Of a stretch of DNA of 64,000 nucleotides, positions 10,814 through 21,820 are shown in pieces. The stretch is from Cryptomeria japonica (taxonomy: Eukaryota > Streptophyta > Pinopsida > Cupressales > Cupressaceae). Numbering within the stretch: position 1 is the first letter of the stretch; each line of letters starts with the position of its first letter. A program made the position numbers and the translations under genes. Below the pieces are notes generated by a model. It was not told the origin of the DNA, made no database searches, and saw only the letters and a list, made by a program, of their open reading frames with translations. The stretch is taken from assembly GCF_030272615.1 (NCBI RefSeq), contig NC_081409.1, forward strand, positions 914,003,840 to 914,067,839, read 5' to 3'.

Positions 10814-13800
10814 GATGAGGACCTAGCGGACTGGATCTATAAAGATCCCATCACCACTGACATACCGCGAGTTACACTTCCTACAGAACAGTATGGCAAA
10901 GGCCTCCTCATTATGCAAAGAATGGGATATGATGGTCAGAGTGCTTTGGGATACTGCAAACAAGGACGACATGAACCGCTGCTGCCAGAGTTCAAGCCCA
11001 AAGGTAATACATGCCTAGGCTTTGAAAAAGAGATCCTTCCTAAACTCAGATTTAAAGGAAAACCTAGCAAACCATTTTGCCCACCTACTGTAAAGAGGAC
11101 ACCTTTCATAATCAAAGCACCATCAAGCAATATTGTCACTGCCCCATCGAGGCTCACAAACCCACCGCAACTGTCATCAGTGCCAAAAATCCCACCAATC
11201 GAACTAGTAATCCCATCCACAGCAGTCATCACATCAATAAAACCATTCATAGTAGCAACTATATTGGAATTCGTAGCAGCATCTATGGCACTAGCCGTTC
11301 CAATAGAAGCCACCAAATCAACCCTGTCGATACTTCCAGTGACAAAACCTTTAAACCCCATCACAGTTCCTGCAGCACCAATCACCTCAAAGGTACATAA
11401 ACCAATCACACCTGCAGTATTCAACTCCAGCGACATCCCAGTATGGTATAGCAATCGGATACTGGAAAGTGATTCAGAGACCAACTCACATGAGTGGGAA
11501 TTTGATTCTGTACAACTTAACACTTCAGATGAGGAAGACACATCACCACCTCCGCCACGCAAAGACATTCCTGTTTACGGAGAAGCACAGATAAAGACCA
11601 CTTGGGTACCTGAGCTGGAAACATCTTCCACAGACCCTACATCTCATCCTACGCCGGATTCTGATAGGGAGAGTACCATCAACGACCTTCACCACACTGT
11701 CTTAACCCTCACTGATACATCTCCCGCACTTAACTTAATCGATGAAGTAATGCCCATTATCCACCTTGAACTCATCGAATGGAACCAACCAAATCCCCCA
11801 TGTCTTGACCTCTTCCAAAACGATGAGGCTATCATTGACTTTTTGGAATTTAGGGATAATCTACCAAGCGGGGATCACAAAGCTGGATTTGCCATTGAAC
11901 TTAATAGCGTAACATACTTCGGGGCAGATGCCAAACCCTTCAGCTGCAAAAATATAACATTAAAACATGGATCTTCCAGTGAAAACCACACTGTGGCACT
12001 GTTTGATCCAACAAAAGTAAAAAGAAAGAGCGTATCCAACGGTGAAAACCTCTCTGAGGCACTTGAGGATGAAGGGTTTGACATTCTCCCTGCTAGTACA
12101 CAACAGGAACGATCGACGATTCTCATTGAGGAGACTAAAGAATACAATGTGGGGACTCCTAAAAACCCTCATATCATACATCTGGCATCTCTTCTCACTC
12201 CAGAGGAACAGCCTCAATTTATAGAGTTCTTCCAACAACGTCAGATCAACTTTGCATGGTCATATGCAGACATGCTTGGGCTTGATCCTGATTTAGTCAT
12301 GCATCATCTCACAGTAGCAAAAGGAGCCAAACCTATCAAGCAGAAGCTTTGTAAGATGCATCCTCAGATTGCCGTGCTAGTCAAAACAGAACTCAAGAAA
12401 CTCCTAGATGTTGGTTTCATTAGACCAATTGATTATGCAGAATGGATCTCCAACATTGTACCAGTTGGCAAACCAAAAGGGGGCATCCGCATTTGTACAG
12501 ACTTCAGAGATCTGAATAAGGCATGTTCTAAGGATGACTTCCCTCTACCAAATATCAACATCATAGTAGATTTGACAGCAGGACATGCCATGCTTTCACT
12601 CATGGATGGCTTTTCAGGATACAATCAAATAAAGATCGCACCAGAGGACCAACATAAGACAACCTTCACATGTCCATGGGGCACATACTGCCGGAATGTA
12701 ATGCCTTTTGGTCTAAAGAATGCAGGAGCGACCTATCAAATAGCAATGACCACCATCTTCCATGACATGATGCATACTATAATGGAAGATTATGTGGATT
12801 ATTTACTAGCAAAATCACTTACTAGAGAAGGACATCTTCACATCTTAGATAAAATCTTTGATAGACTGGAACAATACCATGTTCGACTCAACCCAAAGAA
12901 ATGTGTCTTCGGAGTGACCTACGGGAAGCTTCTAGGATACATTGTCTCAAGCAAAGGCATTGAGGTCGATCCAGCAAAGGTTAAAGCAATCATGGACATG
13001 CCACCTCCAAAGAATATCAGTCAGCTAAGAACACTACAAGGACGGCTTCAATCTATCCGCAGATTCATTGCACAATTGGCTGATAAGTGTCACCCATTCA
13101 CACACCTGCTACACAAGAACATCCGCTTTCAGTGGGATGACAGATGCCAGCAAGCATTTCAGGCGCTTAAAGACTATCTCATGAATCCACCATTGCTGAT
13201 GCCACCAGATCCAAGTAGACCATTATTGCTCTATATCTCCGCAACAAGTACAGCATTGGGTGTACTACTGGCACAACATAATGCAGAAGGAAAAGAGTGT
13301 GCTATTTACTACATCTCTCGCACACTGGTGGGCTATGAACTCAATTACACACCTATTGAGCGAGCTTGCCTAGCAGTAATCTTGGCAGCCACTAAACTGA
13401 GGCACTATCTGTTAACACACAAGGTGCAACTCATTGCAAAGATTGATCCACTCAAGTATTTACTTAGCAAAGCAGCATTGACAGGTCGCTTAGCCAAATG
13501 GGTGATGATTCTAAGTGAATTTGATATTGAGTATGTGGACCGTAAAGCTATCAAAGGTCAGGTTATTGCAGATCAGTTGGCCGATGCACCTCTCATAGGT
13601 GATCTTCCTCTCATTTCCAATTTTCCAGATGAAGAGATATTCATGATTACAGAAGCACAGTCATGGAAATTATACTTTGATGGTTCATACACTAGGCACG
13701 GCTCGGGGGCAGGCATTCTGTTTATCACACCTCAAGGTGATAGCATCCCGAAGTCTTACAGGCTCACATTTCCATGCACAAACAACATAGCAGAGTATGA

Positions 13801-15415
13801 GGCCTTGATCACAGGACTCAGATTAGCCATACAATGGAAATTAAAAGAACTACAAGTATATGGCGACTCCCAACTAGTCATTCGACAAGCAACAGATGAA
13901 TATCAAACCAAGGATGATAAACTCATGCCATACAAGCAAATGGTGGACAATCTAAAGACATCATTTACTATTATCACTTTTGAGCAGATACCAAGAGATC
14001 AGAATCGAGCTGCTGACGCTATGGCTACCATCGCATCTCTACTAGATCTTCCACAGAATTCAACACGCTACGAGTTCTTGGTAGAACAACTTTGGATCCC
14101 CGCTTATGATATCCCCGAATCTGAAATGATATGTTGCCTTGTTGGTTCTGAATCCCCATGGTACGGTGAGTTCTACACCTATCTCCGCGATCACACCCTT
14201 CCTCCCAACCAATCAAATAACCAACGTAAAACCTTCATTCGCCAAACTGCTCGATATACCATTATTGCCGAAACCCTATACCGACGCGGTCTTGATGGTA
14301 CTCTCCTTCGATGTCTAGAACAAGGTGAGATAACAAAGGCTTTGGAAGAGGTACATGAAGGAATTTGCGGGACTCACTCAAGTGGTCCATCACTAGCCAA
14401 GAAGATCATGCGAGCTGGATACTATTGGCCATCTATGGAAAAGGATTCCTACTACTTTGTCAGGAAGTGCAAAAAATGTCAAGTTCATGGCGACCTAATA
14501 CATGCACCAGCTCAAGAACTGCAACCAGTCACAACACCATGGCCTTTTTGTCAATGGGGTCTTGATCTTGTGGGTAAAATCCATCCATCTTCATCCAATG
14601 GCCATAAATTCATTATTACCGCCACCGAATATTTCACCAAGTGGATCGAAGCTGTTCCACTTACCCAAGTCACCGGCAAGCAGATCGCCTCATTCATCCT
14701 CAATTACATCATCTGCCGGTATGGTGTGCCCATGTCCATTGTCACAGATAACGGTCTTCCTTTCAAAAATCAGGATGTTCGTGAGCTTTGTGAGAAATTT
14801 CATATCCAACACCGCTTTTCCACTCCCTATTACCCACAAGGCAATGGTCAGGCCGAAGCATCCAATAAAAACATATTGAGGATCCTAAATAAGACAGTCA
14901 ATGATGTCGGCCGTGATTGGCATGTTCAATTGAATCCAGCGCTATGGGCATATCGAACTAGCATTCGGACCCCTACAGGTGCAACTCCTTATTCATTGGT
15001 CTATGGTGGTGAAGCTATCTTATCTATTGAGGTCGAGATACCATCCTTACGAGTTTCATTGCACACTCTCATCGATGATGAAGCATACAGAGTATCTCAT
15101 CTTCAGGACTTAGAGTTACTAGATGAGAAGCGACAAGCTGCATACAATCACCTCAAAGCCTATCAGCAGCGCATGAGTAGAAGCTACAATCACCGAGTTA
15201 GATCTCGTACATTTGAGGTAGGTGATCTTGTTCTTCGAGAAAATCCTCGCAACCAACCAAACAGAGAACATCAAGGCAAGTTTGAATCAAACTGGTTGGG
15301 CCCATATGTTGTCACTGTTGTATTCAGGTCCGGGGCATATCAGTTGGCTACATCAGACGGAGAACCGCTCGCAGATCCAATCAATAGCATGCACCTCAAA
15401 CGGTTTTATACCTAA
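10814..15415 (+). CDS. pol: E3 Pol polyprotein: G-patch, RT, two RNase H domains, integrase
   Basis: The open frame continues directly after the gag stop in the same phase; the first ATG is at 10913, and residue numbers here start from it. A G-patch-like motif opens the frame (YGKGLLIMQRMGYDG, crossing the ATG). A long proline/serine-rich linker follows to about residue 400. RT spans roughly 440-700, with the first catalytic Asp at D565 (LMDGFSGYNQ) but YVDY at 627-630 in place of YVDD. The first RNase H has serine (S776) where the catalytic Asp belongs. The second, RNase-H1-like domain keeps D923, E961, D985 and D1035. Integrase has an HHCC finger (H1148 to C1186/C1189) and a D1218-D1279-E1315 triad with D,D35E spacing, then a GPY/F-type C-terminus ending MHLKRFYT. 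The catalytic change makes this copy probably inactive. Confidence 0.93.
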   Translation, partial: DEDLADWIYKDPITTDIPRVTLPTEQYGKGLLIMQRMGYDGQSALGYCKQGRHEPLLPEFKPKGNTCLGFEKEILPKLRFKGKPSKPFCPPTVKRTPFIIKAPSSNIVTAPSRLTNPPQLSSVPKIPPIELVIPSTAVITSIKPFIVATILEFVAASMALAVPIEATKSTLSILPVTKPLNPITVPAAPITSKVHKPITPAVFNSSDIPVWYSNRILESDSETNSHEWEFDSVQLNTSDEEDTSPPPPRKDIPVYGEAQIKTTWVPELETSSTDPTSHPTPDSDRESTINDLHHTVLTLTDTSPALNLIDEVMPIIHLELIEWNQPNPPCLDLFQNDEAIIDFLEFRDNLPSGDHKAGFAIELNSVTYFGADAKPFSCKNITLKHGSSSENHTVALFDPTKVKRKSVSNGENLSEALEDEGFDILPASTQQERSTILIEETKEYNVGTPKNPHIIHLASLLTPEEQPQFIEFFQQRQINFAWSYADMLGLDPDLVMHHLTVAKGAKPIKQKLCKMHPQIAVLVKTELKKLLDVGFIRPIDYAEWISNIVPVGKPKGGIRICTDFRDLNKACSKDDFPLPNINIIVDLTAGHAMLSLMDGFSGYNQIKIAPEDQHKTTFTCPWGTYCRNVMPFGLKNAGATYQIAMTTIFHDMMHTIMEDYVDYLLAKSLTREGHLHILDKIFDRLEQYHVRLNPKKCVFGVTYGKLLGYIVSSKGIEVDPAKVKAIMDMPPPKNISQLRTLQGRLQSIRRFIAQLADKCHPFTHLLHKNIRFQWDDRCQQAFQALKDYLMNPPLLMPPDPSRPLLLYISATSTALGVLLAQHNAEGKECAIYYISRTLVGYELNYTPIERACLAVILAATKLRHYLLTHKVQLIAKIDPLKYLLSKAALTGRLAKWVMILSEFDIEYVDRKAIKGQVIADQLADAPLIGDLPLISNFPDEEIFMITEAQSWKLYFDGSYTRHGSGAGILFITPQGDSIPKSYRLTFPCTNNIAEYEALITGLRLAIQWKLKELQVYGDSQLVIRQATDEYQTKDDKLMPYKQMVDNLKTSFTIITFEQIPRDQNRAADAMATIASLLDLPQNSTRYEFLVEQLWIPAYDIPESEMICCLVGSESPWYGEFYTYLRDHTLPPNQSNNQRKTFIRQTARYTIIAETLYRRGLDGTLLRCLEQGEITKALEEVHEGICGTHSSGPSLAKKIMRAGYYWPSMEKDSYYFVRKCKKCQVHGDLIHAPAQELQPVTTPWPFCQWGLDLVGKIHPSSSNGHKFIITATEYFTKWIEAVPLTQVTGKQIASFILNYIICRYGVPMSIVTDNGLPFKNQDVRELCEKFHIQHRFSTPYYPQGNGQAEASNKNILRILNKTVNDVGRDWHVQLNPALWAYRTSIRTPTGATPYSLVYGGEAILSIEVEIPSLRVSLHTLIDDEAYRVSHLQDLELLDEKRQAAYNHLKAYQQRMSRSYNHRVRSRTFEVGDLVLRENPRNQPNREHQGKFESNWLGPYVVTVVFRSGAYQLATSDGEPLADPINSMHLKRFYT

Positions 15416-17856
15416 GGTATACAGAGCATCAGGCTCCCCTACATATCAGAAAATATCAAAAACATTCAGAAAATGTCCTAAAGAAAATACAAAAACATTC
15501 AAAAAAAGTAAAGAAAAATCATGCATCCAAACGGTGAACAACCACTCCGGTGGCACCTTGGGTAAGTGCGATGGTGAAAACCTGGCAAATAGGCGCCACT
15601 CGTAAGGGCTATGGCTCCATTATCTTTTCAGACTTGTTGCGATCACATTTACTTCATACATACATCCATCCATCCAAAGCCATGGCTTGTTATTCATCTA
15701 TCATTAAGAAAGTACTCCATGCGTCTAGCATCCCACCTTTTCATAGTCAGGTCTAAAAACTGGGGGCAATACCCTTAACCTATTGATGGAAGTGGATTCT
15801 ACATTGTCTTATGTGTCATTACGCTCTTCATTCAGGCAATCATCAAAAATATCAAAAACATTCAAAAATGTCCCAGAAAATATCAAAAACATTCAAAAAC
15901 AATACAAAATCCAAAAACATTCAAAAATGATTCACAAAATCCAAAAACATCGGAAAAACCATCAAAAATCACCCAAGAACATGACAACACCTTGTACATA
16001 TTCATCCGATCAGATACAAAACAAACATTGACAAAATACTCACACAAATGACCACTTATCACTCGACCAACACAATCAACATCTACAATCCAAACTGTCT
16101 TAAACAAGGATGCATCCTTCCTTACCAAAACAAAGACAAAAGTGACGTTTTCTTTGACAAGAAAATTATGTTAAGCTATCAAATGCTTGGTTGATTCGTG
16201 AGTAATTCATTTGTTTATCTGTATCGGGATCTTTCAGCATTGTTTTGTATCGTTTGCGCATTATTTCCGATGAAGTTCTGGGGCATGTACTAATGGTGTC
16301 TACGTGGGAAGTTCACTAAGCTATGTGATCTTATGCAAAATGCAGTCATAGATCACTACGGCTTGCTGACTACAGCGTATACCTCGACCATCTAAGCATA
16401 AACCATTACCAAGGATCCTTATTCTTTATTCTTTATGTATATATACTGTTTGGTTACAGGTACAATGCTCATCCTTTGATTCCTCTTCCTCCAAATTGGA
16501 TAAAGGTTTTATTTCTTAGTATGGTATGCACTTATCTCAGGATCTGATTAGCCTAAGATCAAGGAGGACGATCCAAGTCATGCATGAAAGGAGATAATCC
16601 TTGTCTGTTCCGCAAGCAATACTCTGGTCAACTTGATCCATTATATCAAGTTGCTTGTATTAACTTGCTATATCAAAATCCATGTAAGAAATACTCTGGT
16701 CATCTTGAATCTTTATGTCAAGTTGCTTGTATTTTCTTACAATATTTTAAAGCTCAATGATGAAAAATAAAGCACCATGGATCATCATTCCATCTCATCT
16801 GTATATATTGCATTTCGTTGCATTCCATCCATCCATACATTCATAATAGCTGCATATCATGCATACGTAGTCATAATAATGCATACTCTATTTTACTCAT
16901 CTTCTTCCATAGGACTCGATCCTAGTCCTCCATATCTTCTATCTAACATTGAACCCCCCCCACCCTCCCCATCTCGATAATCAGCATCACATACCCTACA
17001 TCGTGTCCCAATCAACCTAATCAAGCCACGTTCATCACCATCCATCTCTAAATAGGAGGGATTGTGTTTCCTATCCTAAGTCATCCAATAAGTCAAGAAA
17101 GTTACTCTATCTGCATAGGTACATCAACTCACGCACACCTAGACTATCAACAAATACTCTGATCAAGTATCTTCGGGTCTCAACAGGTAATCGATTATGG
17201 CAAACCTAGACTACAACAGGCATTTATCATAATGACCTAGTCTCAACGGGGCTGCTATGATTCACCACAATCATCCATCCCACGCACACACTATCAATTG
17301 ATCAACCAATCAAACACAATCCAACAGACAATTACATCAATTGTCTACGTCTCAACGAGTATTTTGCTTCATATACCTTGACTTCATCGGGCAATTACAT
17401 CAATTGTCTAAGTCACCAACAGGTCACTTTGATTCACTTACTCAGACTTTATCATGTCCAAGCGACCAACTGACATCAACTGTCATGCTTTGACTTGACC
17501 GGGGCAATTAAACCGATTGCACCAAATTGTCCAAACAATTTTGATCAATTGTATAGCATCAATCCAAACCCCACACTACATCTGCTATGTATCTCTTGCA
17601 TGACCTCAGGGTACCCACTGGCTTGTTGTTTCTTCATATTCACTCCATTTTCTTCCATTCTTTCATCATTAGTTCTAATTTCTTCTATTCTACCTCCCCT
17701 CCGCTTTTCATTCTTTTTTGAGAGATTGCCCGATTTTTCAAAAAAATTCGGCCCATCCCTCGAGGGGGCATACCACCCATTAAATTTACATTTTATGGGG
17801 CATTTCTTCACACCTATTTTTCTTTCTTTGAAACGACGCGATAAACCGCACCGTCT
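15416..17856 (+). other. E3 3' non-coding region with A-rich repeats
   Basis: About 2.4 kb between pol and the polypurine tract without a recognisable ORF. Two clusters (about 15446-15510 and 15838-15975) repeat phrases of type CAAAAACATTCAAAAA and AAAATATCAAAAACATTC. Around 17320-17530 short phrases such as GGCAATTACATCAATTGTC recur. Several G-runs (CTGGGGGCAA at about 15758, CGAGGGGGCAT at about 17761, ATGGGGCAT at about 17796) precede the final polypurine tract. Confidence 0.6.
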
Positions 17857-17870
17857 CAAAGAGGGGCAAA
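17857..17870 (+). other. polypurine tract of E3
   Basis: CAAAGAGGGGCAAA directly abuts the 3' LTR. The same 14 bases precede the LTR at 52368. Confidence 0.85.
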
Positions 17871-19688
17871 TGTAGTCACATAAATCTGTCCACTTAATTA
17901 AATGAATACTTAGTATTTATTTGATTATTTAACCATCAATTAATAATTAATTAAATTAATATTTAATTAATTCATCTTAACCCTATTCTCCTATTAATTA
18001 AATAAATTATTCAATTTATTTGATTTAATTCACTTAACTAAATTCAGACCATTAATTAAATAAATAAATCATATTTATTTAATTAAAATATTCTCTCACA
18101 TTTAAATAAATTAATATTTATTTAAATTCCCCAAAATCCCACCTCTCACATTTAAATAAATAAATCATTTATTTAAATCACCTTTATCCTCCACCCACTT
18201 GCATTTTCCTACAAATACAAGTTGCACAATTATTTTAAATAAATAATTTATTTAAATCACCTTTATCCTCCACCCACTTGTATTTTCCTACAAAAGCAAG
18301 TTGCACAACTATTTTAAATAAATTATTTATTTAAAATCCTATTTATCCTCACCCACTTGAAACCTTTAATGGTTTCCCTTAAAGTATTCAAACTTGATGG
18401 CTTTAAAGTCTTCAAACTTGATGGCTTCCTTCTATAGTCTTCTTAAAGACTTTAATGGTTTTCCTTAAAGTCTTCAAGCCTTTAATGGTTTCCCTCAAAG
18501 TCTTCAAGCATTTTAAATGCTTTATCTTCTTTTTCTCATTTAAATAAATTAATATTTATTTAAATATTTATCCAAATTCAACTTACACCATTTAATTGAA
18601 ATAAATGATTTTATTTTAATTGAAAATACCAAAATTTCTCCCACTTGCATTTTCCTACAAAATCCACTTGTATGCCTAAACCCCTTCTAGATTCTTCTAA
18701 ACCCTTCCTAATTAGCCTAATCCATCCCCTAAATATTGTCACATTCCTAAGCAAATTGGAGTCACTTCTCAAAGACTCCAAAGTCTTTGAAAAGCAATTA
18801 ATGCTTTGTGTGTTCAACAAATTAACCCTCAAAGTCTTAGATAACCTTTGAAAGCTTTCAACCTTCAACCACTTAATCCCCAAAGTCTCCAATAACCATT
18901 AATGGTTAATTCAACCCTCCCACATGGTTAAAACATTTGTTTTGACTCAACCTCTACCCAACCCAAAGGTCTCATCAGGCCATTAATGCTTTGACCATGA
19001 TTATCTCTTAAACATTTGCACAAAGGTTTATCCTTGGATTAACTCTTAATCCAATGGGTAATCTTAATTTAGACTTGACCCTTACCTTCTAGATAACCAT
19101 GAGGTCTTCTCAGGCCTTTAATGCCTCCAACCTCTTCTCTCAACCCAATCCTATGTTGACACTTGTCACCATTTTATTGGTGCCAATTGTGCACATGGAT
19201 CCCCAACTTTCAAACTTGGCCCTTGATTAAACCATTCAATCTTAACCCTTCATTTCCCCATTTCTTCTATAAATAGAACCCTTCTCCTCAAGCAAAAGGG
19301 GAAGCATTTTAGAGTATTGTTGTTATACTGGCATTAGCATAGAGCTTTTTCATAGCATCACTATCTACTCTTGCATAGTATTTGCTTATCATATTCAACC
19401 ATCTTGAATCTCCATATGGCATCCATGGCTAGTGCTAAAAGCTGAGAGCTACACTCATTTGGGACTTGGAGAGGAGAGAAACAAGGGAGAAGCATCAAAA
19501 GGCATCATGGAAGCATCTTAAGGAGGCTCTTCTCCTTTCTTTTATTTTGTTAAACTTCTTTCATGCTTTTTGAAATCTCTCTTGATATGTTTGGAATGGT
19601 TTTTAGTTCTTTGTTTTGTTTTTATGGTTGAAACTAACTTATTAACATTGAACTTTGTTGTTGCCTTGTCCCCATTTCCATGACATCA
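17871..19688 (+). repeat. 3' LTR of E3 (1818 bp)
   Basis: Nearly identical to 3582-5399 and of equal length. Differences seen by eye include CCAAAT/CTAAAT in the AT-rich part, one C/T in a C-run, GGATAACC/AGATAACC, GAAATC/GAAAGC, CTAATAACC/CCAATAACC and TTAGGGAGG/TTAAGGAGG. Most are transitions. A TATA box is at 19268-19276. TAATA follows at 19689-19693. Confidence 0.95.
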
Positions 19689-19693
19689 TAATA

Positions 19694-20303
19694 TATTTTG
19701 TTAATTATTGTAAAATCATTGTAAACCAACTTGGCAAGTTGTAAAATGACTCATATATATAAGAGTTCATTGTAGAACATTTTAATAAGAAAAAAAGAAG
19801 ATGAAAGGAGATTATTAGGCGAAATAAGGCAGACCTATTATGCGAATTATAGGTTAAGGGTTTATGTATAAAGCAAAGCTATAAAATGGTACTGGATCTG
19901 GCATAGTAGATGTTATTTTGAAGCAGTACAAGATATTGGATTTATAAAATCCATTTTGTAAGTCAGTGAGACTTCCCGTTTTGTAATTGAGCAGTGAGCT
20001 CTAGGCACTTGGCCTTCCTGCATGTGCAGGCCCCTATTGTAGCCAAATATTCTCTTATTGGCTAGTAAGTGAATATTGTGGGTTACAAATCCCACCAAGG
20101 TTTTTCCCACATCGGGTTTCCTCATTAAACTACTGTGTTATGGTGTGTTTTTCATGTGGTTGCTATTATCTTTGTTTATTGCATTACTTTTTGTTTACCG
20201 ATATACAATATTGATATGCTTTACATGTTTTAAGTTAAGAAAATCATTTAACTGGTTAGATACCGATTCACTCCCCCTCTCAGTATTTGTGGGAATCCTA
20301 ACA
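19694..20303 (+). repeat. 3' LTR of E2, right piece
   Basis: Continues the LTR interrupted at 3581. It holds a segment (19989-20034) shared with the Copia LTR of E4, containing the palindrome CTGCATGTGCAG at 20018-20029. It ends with ATTCACTCCCCCTCTCAG (20267-20284) and CCTAACA at 20303, typical of LTR ends in this window. The sequence beyond 20303 belongs to the minus-strand ORF of E1, so E2 was inserted there. Confidence 0.8.
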
Positions 20304-21017
20304 ATGTAAACTTCAGTCTTTTGTCTTTCTTGATGGATTCAAGATTGAGTACCAACTGACTTCTCAATTCCTAAGACAAACTATAATCAATATTTTCCCT
20401 GATCATTCGGTAAGCTATATGAATAGCTGCAATAGGGATGTTGTTTATCCTGCTAGAATGATATACCCAATATGCTATGACCATTGAAGAAAATTTTACT
20501 GTGGGGTCATCAATCTCATGAACAGTCATAGCTCTTCCATCCCATCGTGAGTTGGTCAAGTTTTCAACATCATTCTTAGGAACTGATCTTAGTAATGGAA
20601 CTTCACCAGTGGAACACAATTTGGTTACTGCATTAATCACTTCCTTGGTGATCTTATGTGGTCGATCAAACCACATAAATTGGTCATGCACATGACTCAA
20701 AACATATCTCACAAGATCATCATCAAAATTATCAATAGAATTCAGTGCATGGTGAAAACCTTTATCGGTAACCCTCTTAAATTGTTCCTTCAACAATCCA
20801 TCCTTATTACACATTACCCTATATTGATCAAATATAGCATAAAATCTAAGGTCTTTCAACTTATAGTGAATGTATGATTGAGTATCCTCTACATGCAAAA
20901 ATCCATATGGGACCCCGAATAGGGCTCACACGAGATCGGTTTCAATGGATTTAAAAGGTGCCTCTTAAACTCTGGATGAGGCCTGACTGTAACATCTACC
21001 TGATGTGGTGCATCCAT
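20304..21017 (-). pseudogene. unknown retroelement ORF (E1), N-terminal part
   Basis: On the minus strand an ORF starts at the ATG at 21017 (MDAPHQVDVTVRPHPEF) and runs leftwards to the E2 insertion at 20304. It contains one frameshift near 20900-20930 and in-frame stops, including the one at 20371. The product is rich in aromatic and charged residues (segments HYKLKDLRFYAIFDQYRV, WFDRPHKITKEVINAVTKL, SSMVIAYWVYHSSRINN). I see no catalytic motif and do not recognise the family. It lies downstream, in element sense, of the gag-like ORF at 27447-28625 and of a G-run, so it is part of a retroelement. The remainder should lie left of the window. Confidence 0.6.
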
Positions 21018-21591
21018 CTTTAGAGATTCAGACTTAGAAACAAATAACAGGATTTGTTGGATAAATACCTTTTGACGCTTCCACAACTAGGGTTTCAACA
21101 CTTTCACCAATTACCGATCGTAGGTCACTCCAAATCTTCTGTTAAACTGATCAAATGCTGCTCACACAAGCTCTTCTCTGCTCTTTTTGCTCTCCAAGTG
21201 CTCTCAAGAATGTAAAGTACTAAATGATATTCAAAAAGTCCTTTTATTTGCTCAATACCTACTGCATTAAATGTTATTCCTGGTTGCATAAACAAATAAA
21301 CCCTAAAACACCATTCAATATACTACTGGTTCTCATATCACATCAAACCTACCGGTTTGATCACAAAATCACTTCACAATATCATAATGCATCAAGATAT
21401 GTAGATTTATCTTACAACACACTAGATAGGGGGGTTTGGAAATTGATCTGACATTAAGCTCCCCCTAAGCCTTTTAACAACTTAGTTTGTCGGTGATGAG
21501 TTCTCCACACTAGGTGAAGAATTAGGAACTTCCGATGGTTTGTCTTCAGTTTTATGATCACTCTACTTTTTCTAGATCTTAATCATCTCTT
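21018..21591 (-). other. E1 spacer between gag-like ORF and second ORF
   Basis: In minus sense, the gag-like frame crosses the E4 insertion and continues for about 40 codons with two TAG stops before ending near 21480. A purine run GGCTTAGGGGGAGC (21458-21471) follows, similar to runs near the 3' ends of E2 and E4. The remaining 440 bases up to the ATG at 21017 are non-coding. Confidence 0.5.
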
Positions 21592-21596
21592 CTTTG

Positions 21597-21818
21597 TGTT
21601 GGTATTTTGGTATAGTTTTGTCATTGATGTCAACACCTATCAACATTTATCAACTCTGGCACTTTGAAGAATTGACAATTAACTAATAAAACTGTCTACC
21701 GACATTAAGTCTGGTTTACCGGTTTAAGCATTAAAGTTGGTTAAGTTATTCTTGGTTTGAATTTATTTGACAATAGATTCACCCCCCCCCCCCTCTCAGT
21801 TGTCTCCGGGACCTAACA
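21597..21818 (+). repeat. 5' LTR of E4, internally deleted (222 bp)
   Basis: It starts TGTTGGTATTTTGG and ends CCTAACA, matching both ends of the 1051-bp 3' LTR. Sequence equivalent to about 26474-27306 is missing, with the junction near 21673-21678 in short AATT/ATTG microhomology. It has a 13-base C run near 21781-21793. Confidence 0.9.
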
Positions 21819-21820
21819 GT

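Larger units (their letters stand above)
3582..19688 (+). mobile_element. E3: full-length 16.1-kb Ty3/Gypsy retrotransposon, Tat type
   Basis: E3 is complete: 5' LTR 3582-5399, primer site 5402-5419, long leader, gag-protease 8111-10813, pol to 15415, long 3' non-coding region, polypurine tract 17857-17870 and 3' LTR 17871-19688. The flanking 5-bp duplication TAATA (3577-3581 and 19689-19693) is perfect. Both LTRs are 1818 bp and differ at about six positions by eye, roughly 0.3%, so the insertion is recent. The domain order RT, degenerate RNase H, second RNase H, integrase without chromodomain is that of the Tat lineage, which includes Ogre. It lies inside the 3' LTR of E2. Despite its youth, the RT motif YVDY and a TAA between gag-protease and pol argue that this copy is not autonomous. 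Confidence 0.95.

Noticed and set aside
10936..11568. 210-codon minus-strand ORF within the E3 pol linker
   Set aside because: Antisense of a proline/serine/threonine-rich linker, which tends to leave the other strand open; no motif seen.
15440..15990. CRISPR-like array of CAAAAACATTC words
   Set aside because: Spacing is irregular, units are degenerate and the context is the 3' region of a plant retrotransposon.
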